In this document: piece by piece, positions 53,861-62,802 of the stretch
Layout: each line of letters starts with the position of its first letter
Position numbering within the stretch: position 1 is the stretch's first letter
Origin: Skermanella stibiiresistens SB22
Lineage (GTDB): Bacteria; Pseudomonadota; Alphaproteobacteria; Azospirillales; Azospirillaceae
Assembly: GCF_000576635.1 (NCBI RefSeq)
Contig: NZ_AVFL01000002.1
Location: 248,001 to 312,000, forward strand
Reading direction: 5' to 3'
DNA: 64,000 nt
Notes under the pieces: model-generated
Database searches by the model: none
The model's input: only the letters and a program-made list of their open reading frames with translations
What the model was told of the DNA's origin: nothing
Made by a program: the position numbers and the translations under genes

Positions 53861-55090
53861 TCACAGCGCGCCGTCGAGAGCCTGGACCAGCCGGTCCACC
53901 TCGTCCACCGTGTTGTAGTGGACCATGGAAACCCGGATGACACCCTTCCTGGACGTCAGGTCCAGACGCTCGATCAGGCGGCGGGCGTAGAAGTCACCGA
54001 ACCGGATGCCGATGTTGGAGGCGTCCACCTTGGTCACGATGTCGTCCGATTGCCGGCCGCGCGCCACGAAGCTGATCGTTGGGACCCGCTTGGCGCGGTC
54101 GCCGTGGGTGTGGCCGATGATGGCGACATCGTCGCGGCCCCGCAGATAAGCAAGCAGGCGTTCCGCCAGGATCTCCTCCTGCTGGGCGATGGCGTCGAAT
54201 CCGGCCAGGATCTGGGTGCGCCGGCCAGATTGGGTGCCTGTGCGGGTACCCAGTTCGACCAAGTAGTCGGCGATCGCCGTGCAGCCGACCGACAACTCGT
54301 AATTCACGTTGCCCTGCTGGAGCTTGTACGGCACCACGGTGCGTCCGATGAAGAAGTGGTTCAAGCTGGGCAGCGCCAGCAACTGGTCGTACTTGCCGTA
54401 CAGCACCGCGTGGTGCGGGCCGTATACCTTGTAGAAGCTGAAGACGTAGAAATCGACATCCCACTCCGTCACCTCGGCGGCGCGGTGGGGCGCCAGTGCC
54501 ACCGCGTCCACCACGACCCGGGCGCCGCGCTCGTGGACAAACCGGGTGATCTCCGCGACGGGGTTGATGGTGCCCAGGATGTTGGAGGCGTGGGTGAAGC
54601 AGACCAGCTTGGTGCGCGGCGTCATCAGCGCGTCGAGGTCGGCGAGGTCGAGTTCCAGCGTCTCCGGGTTTGTCGCCCAGACCTTGATGGCGGCTCCCCG
54701 CTCCTTCAGTTTGAGCCACGGGCCGATATTGGCCTCATGATCACAGTCAGTGACGATGATCTCGTCGCCGGCGTCGATCTGTTCGGCCAGGGCCGCCGAC
54801 AGGGTGTACATCAGGGCCGTGGTCGACGGCCCCATCACGACCTCCTCGGGACGCGAGGCGCCGATGAATTCGGCGATGACGGCATGGGCGTCGCGCACCC
54901 GCTCGCCCGAGCGCTGGGAAACGGAGTAGCTGGCGCCAAGCTGGACGTTGCTGGTCAGCAGATAGTCGGAGATCCGATCGGCGACGGTCCGCAGCGTCTG
55001 CGAACCGCCAGCGTTGTCGAAGAAGACCCAGTCGCCGTTCAAGGCGGGGAACTGGGAACGGACGAAGTCGAGATCGAGGGCGGGCAACAT
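53861..55090 (-). CDS. Class V PLP-dependent aminotransferase (cysteine desulfurase-like fold)
   Basis: A 409-residue PLP enzyme of the class V fold. It has FFDNAGGSQTL near residue 23, GPSTTALMYTLSAAL (pyridine-ring binding), CDHEANIGPWLKL, TNILGTINP-type HASNILGTINP, VVVDAVALAPHR with the PLP-nitrogen aspartate, and the Schiff-base lysine in FYVFSFYKVYGPHH. Its C-terminal half has ISFVARGRQSDDIV and NIGIRFGDFYARRL. It differs from true IscS/SufS by lacking the active-site cysteine loop, so a transaminase or a VcsA-like role is more likely. In this operon it may act on an amino-containing ureide product. The ATG has an AGGAG site. Confidence 0.82.
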   Translation of the reverse strand: MLPALDLDFVRSQFPALNGDWVFFDNAGGSQTLRTVADRISDYLLTSNVQLGASYSVSQRSGERVRDAHAVIAEFIGASRPEEVVMGPSTTALMYTLSAALAEQIDAGDEIIVTDCDHEANIGPWLKLKERGAAIKVWATNPETLELDLADLDALMTPRTKLVCFTHASNILGTINPVAEITRFVHERGARVVVDAVALAPHRAAEVTEWDVDFYVFSFYKVYGPHHAVLYGKYDQLLALPSLNHFFIGRTVVPYKLQQGNVNYELSVGCTAIADYLVELGTRTGTQSGRRTQILAGFDAIAQQEEILAERLLAYLRGRDDVAIIGHTHGDRAKRVPTISFVARGRQSDDIVTKVDASNIGIRFGDFYARRLIERLDLTSRKGVIRVSMVHYNTVDEVDRLVQALDGAL

Positions 55091-55105
55091 GCCACTAAAC
55101 TCCTG

Positions 55106-55621
55106 TCAAGGCGTCGGCCCGACCGTCAGCGGCACGGGCAGGTCGAAGAATTCACAATCGGCCGCGGGCTCCGACGCCTGCGCCATGACCATGGCGAAGT
55201 CGGCGGTCTGGTCGAGCGCCACCAGCGGGCAGTGCCAGACGCCGGGCCGATAATTGATCGCCTGGGCGCCCGAGGCGACCAGGGCGACCGCGCGCTCCGA
55301 GACCGGAGCGCCGTCCGCGTCCGAAGGCACCGCCACGACGAGGTAGCGGCTGGCGGTCATCGGCACGAACAGTTGGCTGCTCAGCGGGTGACGTTCCAGG
55401 ACCGGGACGCGGTGGGGCAGGGCCGAGGCGTCGATCCGGTAGATCGCCACCACGGGAGTGGTGCCACAGGCATCGAGACGCAGCCGGCCGACACCATCGA
55501 AGCGGTCGGCCCTGCCGTCGTTGACCCGGGCGACGGAACCGGCGCCGGCCGCCACGACCTCGCCGAACGGCGCGAACGCCTCCGCCGTCAGGGGTTGGGG
55601 GCCAAGATGGAGGCCGGTCAT
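55106..55621 (-). CDS. allA: Ureidoglycolate lyase / ureidoglycolate hydrolase family
   Basis: A 171-residue cupin-like AllA-family enzyme that splits ureidoglycolate into glyoxylate and urea. Matches include LGPQPLTAEAFAPFGEVVAAG, VPVLERHPLSSQLFVPM (family HPLSSQ stretch), YLVVAVPSDADG and AINYRPGVWHCPLVALD (the typical GVWH with catalytic residue). It has the normal length (160-175). The ATG overlaps the permease stop as ATGA, giving a coupled unit permease-allA-aminotransferase-hydantoinase. The gene symbol is by family; the actual substrate may be a related ureide. Confidence 0.85.
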   Translation of the reverse strand: MTGLHLGPQPLTAEAFAPFGEVVAAGAGSVARVNDGRADRFDGVGRLRLDACGTTPVVAIYRIDASALPHRVPVLERHPLSSQLFVPMTASRYLVVAVPSDADGAPVSERAVALVASGAQAINYRPGVWHCPLVALDQTADFAMVMAQASEPAADCEFFDLPVPLTVGPTP

Positions 55622-56292
55622 TTGCGGTGGCCAATGGCGAAGCGCTTCTCCAGCGAGCCGACGATCCGCACCATCGGCAGCAGCAGCAGGAGATAGATCA
55701 CGGCGGCGCCGATCAGCGGCGTCGGGTTGGCCGCCAGCGCCTGCGCCTGTGTCGCCTGCTTCAGCAGGTCGGGCATCGCGACCACGGACGCCAGCGCGGT
55801 GTCCTTCATGACGTTGATGCAGTTGTTGGTGATCGGCGGGATGACCAGCCGGAACGCCTGCGGCAGCACGACATGCCACATCATGCCCCAGAACTTGAGC
55901 CCCAGCGCTTGGCTGGCCTCGAACTGGCCTCGCGGCACCGCCTGGATGCCGGAGCGGAAGATCTCCGCCGCGTAGGCGCAGCTGACCAGCGACAGCGCCG
56001 AGGTCGCCGCCGCGAAGGGCGACAGCCTGATCCCGACGAAGGGCAAGGCGTAGTAGATCAGCACCAGCAGGACGAGGATGGGGATGGCGCGGAACAGGTC
56101 GATATAGCCGACGGCGAGCACCGCCAGCGGCTTTGGCCCATAAAGCCGGAGCAGCGCCAGGAACAGACCGGCGACCAAGCCGATGACGATGCTGGTGACG
56201 CCCAGGCTGAGCGTCGTGCCCAACCCGAGCAGCAGGAGGGGGAGCGAGCTTTGCAGCACGCTCCAGTTAAAGAAGGTGTCGACGATATCCAT
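55618..56292 (-). CDS. Amino-acid-type ABC transporter permease
   Basis: A 224-residue HisM/GlnP-family permease with about five membrane helices (about 15-40, 55-75, 85-105, 145-165, 190-210). The hydrophilic cytoplasmic loop has FRSGIQAVPRGQFEASQALGLKFWGMM and the family LPQAFRLVIPPITNNCINVMKDTALASVV stretch. It works with the binding protein encoded upstream. No ATPase gene is in the operon, so it must borrow one. The ATG precedes a typical helix and lies 41 bases after the binding-protein stop. Confidence 0.92.
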   Translation of the reverse strand: MDIVDTFFNWSVLQSSLPLLLLGLGTTLSLGVTSIVIGLVAGLFLALLRLYGPKPLAVLAVGYIDLFRAIPILVLLVLIYYALPFVGIRLSPFAAATSALSLVSCAYAAEIFRSGIQAVPRGQFEASQALGLKFWGMMWHVVLPQAFRLVIPPITNNCINVMKDTALASVVAMPDLLKQATQAQALAANPTPLIGAAVIYLLLLLPMVRIVGSLEKRFAIGHRK

Positions 56293-56333
56293 GCGTCAGG
56301 AACGGACCAGTGCCGGAGCTTCAGGGCGGAAGG

Positions 56334-57152
56334 TCAGGACTTGGGCTTCGGCATGTCCATGACGTCGGCGGTGCTGGTGCCGGCCTCCGGCTTGCCGCCG
56401 AACCACTTCTCGTGCAGGGCCGCGATCGTGCCATCCTTCTTCATGGCGGTGATTTGGTCATTGACCTGCGGTGCCAGCGGGCTGTTCTTGGCGAACATGA
56501 TCGAGTAGCGCTCTCCCGTCGGGATGCGCTGGGCCACTTTGAACTGCGGCTTGTCCTTGGTGTAGTAGAGCAGGGCGGGGATGTCGCTGACATAGCCGTC
56601 CAGCCGCCCCGAGGCGAGATCGAGCATGGCGGGCTGAAGCCCTTCGAACCGACGGATGTCGCCGAAGCCGTATTTCGCCTGGTTCTGGGTCGCCCACATG
56701 TCACCGGTCGAGCCGGTGTCGACGCCGATCGCCTTGCCCTTCAGGTCCTCGACCTTGGCGAGGCCGCTCTTGGCCAACACGGTCAGCGACTGGTCGCTGT
56801 CGTAATAGGGTTGGGCGAAGCTGACGGAGTCGAGGCGCTTCTCCGTGATCGTGATGGACGACACCGCCATGTCGATTCGGGCCGACTGGACCGCCGAGAA
56901 CAGGCCGTTGAACGGGATGTTGACGATCTCGACCGTCTTGCCCATCCGCTTGGCGATCTCGTCAACCACATCGATCTCGAACCCGACATTCTTCCCGGTG
57001 GCGTCCTGGAACTCCCAAGGGACGTTGCCGATATTGGCGCCAACCGTCAGGTCGGCGGCCTGGACGGCGCCGGACAGCGTCGCGGCGCCAGCGGCGGTCA
57101 TCACGGCGATGGCGGCCGACCTGAGGGCCGTCTTCAGAAAAGTCGAGCGCAT
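56334..57152 (-). CDS. Amino-acid-type ABC transporter substrate-binding protein (SBP_bac_3)
   Basis: A 272-residue periplasmic solute receptor. The signal peptide covers residues 1-32 (TALRSAAIAVMTAAGAATLSGAVQAA). The mature part has VGANIGNVPWEFQDATGKNVGFEIDVVDEIAKRM, FNGLFSAVQSARIDMAVSSITITEKR and GKAIGVDTGSTGDMW, all typical of the polar amino acid/ectoine receptor family. In this setting its ligand may be a ureide, hydantoin-like amide or amino acid. The ATG has a GAGGAG site. It is the first gene of the catabolic operon and is divergent from the GntR regulator. Confidence 0.92.
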   Translation of the reverse strand: MRSTFLKTALRSAAIAVMTAAGAATLSGAVQAADLTVGANIGNVPWEFQDATGKNVGFEIDVVDEIAKRMGKTVEIVNIPFNGLFSAVQSARIDMAVSSITITEKRLDSVSFAQPYYDSDQSLTVLAKSGLAKVEDLKGKAIGVDTGSTGDMWATQNQAKYGFGDIRRFEGLQPAMLDLASGRLDGYVSDIPALLYYTKDKPQFKVAQRIPTGERYSIMFAKNSPLAPQVNDQITAMKKDGTIAALHEKWFGGKPEAGTSTADVMDMPKPKS

Positions 57153-57240
57153 GTCGTCTCCTCACATCATTCTTGATTGATCAGGAATTTGGACGGTGGC
57201 CGTTCCCCGTGGCCGGTGAGCCCGTCGTCATTTCGCCGCA

Positions 57241-57264
57241 ACTGGTCTGACCGGCCAGACCAGT
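57241..57264. promoter_or_regulatory. GntR/FadR-type operator between transporter operon and regulator
   Basis: The 9-bp arms ACTGGTCTG (57241-57249) and CAGACCAGT (57256-57264) form a perfect inverted repeat with a 6-base centre. Within it lie two overlapping TGGTCTGACC-like half-site pairs, which match the TGGT-N-ACCA pattern of FadR-group GntR regulators. It lies 89 bases from the binding-protein start and 86 bases from the regulator start. The regulator gene next door belongs to that group. Confidence 0.65.
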
Positions 57265-57349
57265 GGATTGGAGCCGGTTTTGGAGGTAGGGTCAAGCGAC
57301 CAAACGGGTTGTCCGGGGATCGACGGTATCGCTGAGGGGGAACGGGTGC

Positions 57350-58054
57350 ATGAGCAGGATCGGCGGCAGGATGCTGGTGCCCCAGTCGGCTGTTCAGCGG
57401 ATTCAGGCGATGATCCTGGAAGGTCCCTTGGCGCCTGGCGAACGGCTGCCGGCGCAGAGGGAGCTTTCCGAACAGCTTGGCATCAGCAGGGCGTCGCTCC
57501 GCGAGGCGCTGTCCGTGCTGGAGACGCTGGGGCTGGTGCGGGTCGAGGTCGGACGGGGTGTCTTCGTGGTGGGAGCCGGCGGCGAAACCGCGGGCCGGCG
57601 GCATGTGCCGAAATGGCGGTTCGCCGATCGCTATTCACCGCTGGAGGTGTACGAGACGCGCTTGATGCTGGAGCCCAGGGCGGCGGCCCTCGCGGCGGTC
57701 CAGCCGGCCGAGCCCGCCTTGGCGGAGATTGGCCGGTCTGTCGAACGCATGCGCCGCGCGGTCGAGGCCGGTGACCTGATCGCGGCGGCGGACTGCGACA
57801 GCGTCTTCCACCGCGCCATCGTCGAGCGCAGCGGCAACCGCATGTTCGTGGAACTGTTCCGGACGGTCGATGGCGTGATGGACGAGATCCAGCGGCTGCC
57901 CTTCATCCACCAGGAGCGTATCGGCGAGACGGTGGACGAGCACGAGGCGATCTTGGCGGCGCTGAACGCCGGTGACGCCGGCGGGTCCGCCAAGGCGATG
58001 GCCCGGCACATCATGGCGGCGGCGGGCAGGATCGGCGTCACCTTGGCGCTTTGA
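57350..58054 (+). CDS. GntR-family transcriptional regulator (FadR subfamily)
   Basis: A 234-residue regulator. The N-terminal winged helix (about 10-75) has GPLAPGERLPAQRELSEQLGISRASLREALSVLETLGLVRVE, the GntR signature. The C-terminal FCD effector domain (about 95-225) is all-helical with metal or ligand-binding positions in YETRLMLEPRAAALAA, DCDSVFHRAIVERSGN and DEHEAILAALNAGD. FadR-type FCD proteins bind organic acids. The ATG has a GAGGGGG site. A matching palindrome lies upstream between it and the divergent ABC/ureide operon, which is probably its target and where it likely self-regulates. Confidence 0.92.
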   Translation: MSRIGGRMLVPQSAVQRIQAMILEGPLAPGERLPAQRELSEQLGISRASLREALSVLETLGLVRVEVGRGVFVVGAGGETAGRRHVPKWRFADRYSPLEVYETRLMLEPRAAALAAVQPAEPALAEIGRSVERMRRAVEAGDLIAAADCDSVFHRAIVERSGNRMFVELFRTVDGVMDEIQRLPFIHQERIGETVDEHEAILAALNAGDAGGSAKAMARHIMAAAGRIGVTLAL

Positions 58055-58137
58055 AACGCCGCATCTCCGTTATCACGCTGACAGATCGCGCGGTGGGAGC
58101 TATATCCGTGGCGCGACGCCATTGAAAGTGACCCATC

Positions 58138-58446
58138 ATGACCAGCCCCGCCGATGCGCCCGAAACCAGCAAGCCCGCCGAGACGGTGGAAGTGCGGCGG
58201 AAACGGCTGACCTTCCGCAGCTGGCACCGCGGCACGCGCGAGGCCGACATCCTGCTGGGGCGCTTCGCGGACCGGCACCTGCCGGGTTTCGACGCGGGGC
58301 AGCTGGATCGTTACGAGAGCCTCTTGGAACTGAGCGATCCCGATCTTTATAACTGGATGTCCGCCCGTGAGCCGGTCCCGCCGGAGCACGACAACGACGT
58401 GATGCGGTTGCTGATCGCGTTCAATTTCAAAACGACCATTTCCTGA
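58138..58446 (+). CDS. sdhE: Succinate dehydrogenase flavinylation/assembly factor (SdhE/Sdh5)
   Basis: A 102-residue SdhE/YgfY protein that attaches FAD to the succinate dehydrogenase flavoprotein. RLTFRSWHRGTREADILLGRFADRHL contains the family RGxxE motif (RGTRE), and DRYESLLELSDPDLYNWMSAREP is the typical second half. The length is normal for alphaproteobacteria. The gene lies just before mfd on the same strand, an arrangement common in Rhodospirillales. Confidence 0.93.
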   Translation: MTSPADAPETSKPAETVEVRRKRLTFRSWHRGTREADILLGRFADRHLPGFDAGQLDRYESLLELSDPDLYNWMSAREPVPPEHDNDVMRLLIAFNFKTTIS

Positions 58447-58471
58447 CCTCCCCTGGTACGACACAAGTCCC

Positions 58472-61400
58472 TTGATCAAGATCAAACTCGACCCCGGCCA
58501 ACCTTCCCGCCTGCTGATCGCAGGGGCTCCGGAAGGGCAGGACGCCCGCATCCTCGCCGACATCGCCAAGCGCAGGGGAGCGGCCGGGCTGCTTCACGTG
58601 GCTCTGGACGACCAGCGCATGGCCCGTCTGGCGGAAGCCATCGGCTTCTTCGCGCCCGAGGTCGAGATCGTCCAGATCCCGGCCTGGGACTGCCTGCCCT
58701 ATGACCGCGTGTCGCCAAACGTCGATATCGTCAGCCGCCGGGTCGAGGGACTGACGCGGTTGATCGAGCCCGCCGGCGGCAGGCCCCGGCTGATCCTGAC
58801 CACGGTCAACGCGCTTCTGCAAAAGGTGCCGCCACGCGCGGTTTTCTCGCACGCCACCTTCCGCGCCGGCGTCGGCGACCGGATCGACTTGGACAGACTG
58901 CAGGCCTATCTGGCGCATAACGGCTACACCCGGGCGCAGACCGTCCGCGAGCCCGGCGAGTTCGCGATCCGAGGCGGCATCATCGACCTGTTCCCGCCGG
59001 GAACCGAGGAACCGTTGCGGCTGGACCTGTTCGGCGATGAACTGGAAGGCGTACGGGCTTTCGACCCGATGAGCCAGCGGACGACGGAGAAGCGCGACGG
59101 CATCGCGCTGAAGCCGATGTCCGAGGTCTTCCTGGACGAGCAGTCGGTCGCCCGCTTCCGGTCGGGCTATCGGGAGCTGTTCGGCGCCGTGCTCGACGAG
59201 GATCCGCTGTACGAGGCGATCACCGCCGGCCGTAAGTATGGCGGCATGGAGCATTGGCTGCCGCTGTTCCATTCCGGGATGGAAACGATCCTGGATTACG
59301 CGCCGGACGCGGTGGTGACGCTCGATCCCCAGGCTGAAGAATCCCGCGACTCCCGCTTCGCCCAGATCGCCGACTTCTACCACGCGCGGAAGACGCTGCA
59401 ATCGGTCGAGAAGAAGGCCAACAATCCCGTCTACAAGCCGCTGCCGTCGGCCATGCTCTATCTGGACGAGGACGGTTGGAACGACCTGCTGGCGCGCCGC
59501 GCCGTTGGGTTGCTGTCGCCATTCGCCCAGGCCGAGGGTCAGGCCGGCGTCGACGCGGAGGGACGGCGGGGCAGGGACTTCGCCGATGCGCGGGCCAAGC
59601 CCGATGTCAATGTCTTCGACGCTTTGAGGTCCCACATCGACGAACTTCAGAAGCACGACCGCCGCTGTGTCGTCGCCGGCTATAGCCAAGGCGCCCGTGA
59701 CCGTCTGCTGACGGTGCTCAAGGACCATGGGATCGAGCGGATCGAGGTCTGCGAAACCTGGGAGGGTGCCCGCCGCCTGGACCGCCGCACGACCGCGCTG
59801 ATCGTGTTGGGGATCGAGACTGGTTTCTCGGCGCCCGACGTCGCCGTCATCACGGAACAGGACATCCTGGGCGACCGCTTGGCGCGCCCGACCAAGAAGC
59901 GCCGGCGTTCCGCCAACTTCATCGCCGAGCTTTCCAGTCTGAGCGAAGGCGATCTGGTGGTCCACGTCGATCACGGCATCGGTCGTTATGATGGATTGGA
60001 GACCCTTCACGTCACAGGTGCCCCGCATGATTGCCTGCGCCTGATCTACGACGGCGGCGACAAACTGTACCTCCCGGTCGAGAACATCGACCTGCTGTCC
60101 CGCTATGGCTCGGAGGACAGCGCCCAACTGGACAAGCTGGGTGGTGTCGGCTGGCAGGGCCGCAAGGCGCGGGTCAAGAAGCGCCTGAAGGACATGGCCG
60201 AGGCCCTGTTGAAGATCGCGGCGGAACGCGAACTGAGGAAGGGCACGCCCGTTTCGGCCCCGGATGGATTGTATTCGGAGTTCGCGGCGCGCTTCCCCTA
60301 TCCCGAGACGGAGGACCAGCTTCGCGTCATCGAGGAGGTCATGGAGGATTTGCAGTCCGGCCGCCCGATGGACCGGTTGGTCTGCGGCGATGTCGGTTTC
60401 GGCAAGACCGAGGTGGCGTTGCGTGCCGCCTTCCTCGCCGCCTTGTCCGGGATGCAGGTCGCCGTGGTGGTCCCGACCACCCTGCTGGCGCGCCAGCACT
60501 CGCGCACCTTCGAGAAGCGGTTCGCCGGCCTGCCGGTCCGCATCGGCCAGCTCTCCCGGCTGGTTCCCGCCAAGGAACAGAAGCTGGTCAAGGACGGTCT
60601 CGCCGACGGAACGGTCGACATCGTGATCGGCACCCACGCGCTGCTGTCCAAGACGGTCAAGTTCAAGGACCTCGGCATGGTCATCGTGGACGAGGAGCAG
60701 CATTTCGGCGTCAAGCAGAAGGAGCGGCTGAAACAGCTGCGCGCCGATGTCCACGTGCTGACGTTGACCGCGACGCCCATTCCCCGCACGCTCCAGATGG
60801 CCTTGGCCGGGGTGCGCGAGTTGAGCCTGATCGCGACGCCGCCGGTTGACCGGCTGGCGGTCCGGACCTTCGTGCTGCCCTACGACGCCGTGGTGATCCG
60901 CGAGGCGATCCTCCGCGAGCACTACCGGGGCGGCCAAACCTATTACGTTTGCCCGCGGCTGGAGGATCTTCCCCGCGTGTTGGAGCGGCTCCACGAGTTG
61001 GTGCCGGAGGTCAAGGTCGTCGTGGCCCATGGCCAGATGGCGGCGACCCAGCTGGAGGAGGTCATGACCGCCTTCGACGACGGTCAGTTCAACGTGCTGC
61101 TGGCGACCAACATCGTCGAGTCTGGGCTGGATGTACCCAACGCCAACACGATGATCATCCACCGCTCGGACTTGTTCGGGCTGGCCCAGCTGTATCAGCT
61201 GCGGGGCCGGATTGGCCGCTCCAAGGTGCGGGGCTACGCCTATCTGACCTACGCGCCCCGGACGGTGTTGTCCGCGACCGCGACCCAGCGGCTGCACGTG
61301 ATCGAGACGCTGGACAGTCTGGGTGCGGGATTCCAGTTGGCCAGCCACGACATGGACATCCGCGGCGCCGGCAATCTGCTGGGCGAAGAGCAGTCGGGCC

Positions 61401-61948
61401 ATATCAAGGAGGTCGGCGTCGAGCTGTACCAGCACATGCTGGAGGAGGCTGTCGCCACGGCCAGGAGCGGTGCCGGCACGCTATCCGACGCGGAGGATAC
61501 CTGGACGCCGGCGATCAACCTGGGCATGCCCGTGCTGATCCCGGAGACGTACATCGCCGACCTGAACATACGGCTGGGACTGTACCGCAGGATCTCGGAA
61601 TTGGCCGACCGGGCCGAGACCGACAGCTTCGCGGCGGAACTGATCGACCGCTTCGGACCACTGCCCAATGAGGTCGAGAACCTGCTGAACGTGATGGCGA
61701 TCAAGCAGCTATGCCGCGCCGCCGGGGTCGAACGGGTCGACGCCGGACCGAAGGGTGCCGTGCTGTCATTCCACAAGAACACCTTCGCCCGGCCGGACCA
61801 GTTGGTGATGTTCATCGGCAAGCAGGTCGGCACCATGAAGCTGCGGCCCGACCACAAGCTGGTCTATGTCCGAACTTGGGACGACACCGAGAAGCGGGTC
61901 AAGGGCGTGCATGGTTTGATGCGGGAACTCGCCAAGCTGGCGGCTTGA
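58472..61948 (+). CDS. mfd: Transcription-repair coupling factor
   Basis: A 1158-residue Mfd that removes stalled RNA polymerase and recruits UvrA to template-strand damage. The N-terminal UvrB-like module (about 1-350) is followed by the RNA-polymerase-interacting Tudor/CarD-like domain near 490-560 (GDLVVHVDHGIGRYDGLE). The RecG-like helicase has motif I CGDVGFGKTEVALRA near 640, DEEQ box IVDEEQHFGVKQ near 739, TATPIPRTLQMAL, and motif VI QLRGRIGRSKVRGYAYL. The TRCF C-terminal domain follows (about 1000-1120). The TTG at 58472 is the only sensible start; the ribosome site is weak and it lies 25 bases after sdhE. Confidence 0.96.
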   Translation: MIKIKLDPGQPSRLLIAGAPEGQDARILADIAKRRGAAGLLHVALDDQRMARLAEAIGFFAPEVEIVQIPAWDCLPYDRVSPNVDIVSRRVEGLTRLIEPAGGRPRLILTTVNALLQKVPPRAVFSHATFRAGVGDRIDLDRLQAYLAHNGYTRAQTVREPGEFAIRGGIIDLFPPGTEEPLRLDLFGDELEGVRAFDPMSQRTTEKRDGIALKPMSEVFLDEQSVARFRSGYRELFGAVLDEDPLYEAITAGRKYGGMEHWLPLFHSGMETILDYAPDAVVTLDPQAEESRDSRFAQIADFYHARKTLQSVEKKANNPVYKPLPSAMLYLDEDGWNDLLARRAVGLLSPFAQAEGQAGVDAEGRRGRDFADARAKPDVNVFDALRSHIDELQKHDRRCVVAGYSQGARDRLLTVLKDHGIERIEVCETWEGARRLDRRTTALIVLGIETGFSAPDVAVITEQDILGDRLARPTKKRRRSANFIAELSSLSEGDLVVHVDHGIGRYDGLETLHVTGAPHDCLRLIYDGGDKLYLPVENIDLLSRYGSEDSAQLDKLGGVGWQGRKARVKKRLKDMAEALLKIAAERELRKGTPVSAPDGLYSEFAARFPYPETEDQLRVIEEVMEDLQSGRPMDRLVCGDVGFGKTEVALRAAFLAALSGMQVAVVVPTTLLARQHSRTFEKRFAGLPVRIGQLSRLVPAKEQKLVKDGLADGTVDIVIGTHALLSKTVKFKDLGMVIVDEEQHFGVKQKERLKQLRADVHVLTLTATPIPRTLQMALAGVRELSLIATPPVDRLAVRTFVLPYDAVVIREAILREHYRGGQTYYVCPRLEDLPRVLERLHELVPEVKVVVAHGQMAATQLEEVMTAFDDGQFNVLLATNIVESGLDVPNANTMIIHRSDLFGLAQLYQLRGRIGRSKVRGYAYLTYAPRTVLSATATQRLHVIETLDSLGAGFQLASHDMDIRGAGNLLGEEQSGHIKEVGVELYQHMLEEAVATARSGAGTLSDAEDTWTPAINLGMPVLIPETYIADLNIRLGLYRRISELADRAETDSFAAELIDRFGPLPNEVENLLNVMAIKQLCRAAGVERVDAGPKGAVLSFHKNTFARPDQLVMFIGKQVGTMKLRPDHKLVYVRTWDDTEKRVKGVHGLMRELAKLAA

Positions 61949-61955
61949 CCCACGC

Positions 61956-62618
61956 TCAAAGCGGAGGCGTCACCCGCTGCGTGAAGGCGTCGACCTCCTC
62001 CGCCGCCAAGTCCAGTAGCGGCATGAAGGCGGTCGGCTCCTGCGCCCCGGCCAAGGCGTAGCGACGATTGAAGATGAAGCAGGGCACCGCCTGGATGCCC
62101 AACTGCCGCGCCACCGACTCCGTGGCCCTGATGGCGGCGATATCGGCGGTACCGGCCAGATAATCGCGTGCCATGTCCGGGTCCAGCCCAGCCTCCGCCG
62201 CCTTGGCGAGCAGCACGTCCTGCTCGCCGATATCGAGCGACTGCACGAAATAGGCGTCGAACAGCAGGTTGGTCATACGATCGGCCAAGCCCGAACGGCT
62301 CGCGAGGCGGACAAGCCGATGAGCCGAAAGCGTGTTGGGAGTCCGTCGGATGCCATCGAGCTTGAGGGGAATGCCGTCACGGGCGGCGGTCTCCTCGATC
62401 ACGCCATAGACTTGCCGCGCCCGCTCGATCCCGCCGAACTTGGTGGCGAGGTAGGCCACGCGGTCGATCCCTCCCGGAGCCATTTCGGGGTTGAGCTCGT
62501 AGGGTTGCCAGCGCCGCTCCAGCGGAAGCCTGGGGCGGTCCGACAGCGCGCGTTCGAGCCGGTGCTTGCCGATGTAGCACCAGGGACAGATGAGGTCGGA
62601 ATATATCTCAACGATCAT
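61956..62618 (-). CDS. DsbA/FrnE-family thioredoxin-fold oxidoreductase
   Basis: A 220-residue DsbA-fold protein of the FrnE / 2-hydroxychromene-2-carboxylate isomerase-like group. The active-site motif is CPWC in SDLICPWCYIGKHRLE near residue 11, and the cis-proline region is GIQAVPCFIFNRRYALAGAQ. No signal peptide is present, so it acts in the cytoplasm. FrnE relatives are dithiol oxidoreductases or glutathione-dependent isomerases, and the exact substrate is unknown. The ATG at 62618 starts the first beta strand; a longer in-frame leader is arginine/lysine-rich. The stop lies 7 bases from the convergent mfd stop. Confidence 0.88.
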   Translation of the reverse strand: MIVEIYSDLICPWCYIGKHRLERALSDRPRLPLERRWQPYELNPEMAPGGIDRVAYLATKFGGIERARQVYGVIEETAARDGIPLKLDGIRRTPNTLSAHRLVRLASRSGLADRMTNLLFDAYFVQSLDIGEQDVLLAKAAEAGLDPDMARDYLAGTADIAAIRATESVARQLGIQAVPCFIFNRRYALAGAQEPTAFMPLLDLAAEEVDAFTQRVTPPL

Positions 62619-62802
62619 GATGGCGAGTATAATCTCCAAGCCGTTCGGATTGCGAGGGCGCTTGACCTTCGAACGATGTGGATCGACCATATGGGTGAAG
62701 GATCAAGGGAGCCTTCGCCAGTCGACCGAACATGATGCCCTCGGGGTGCCGCGTGGCCCCTATCGGATGGGCATCGAACAACAAAAACGGCAGCCAAGAA
62801 GC

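Noticed and set aside
58427-61435. A 1002-codon open frame on the minus strand opposite mfd
   Set aside because: It is antisense to a complete mfd with every helicase motif; its composition is the usual GC-rich antisense pattern (Q, G, R, H) and it has no recognised domain.
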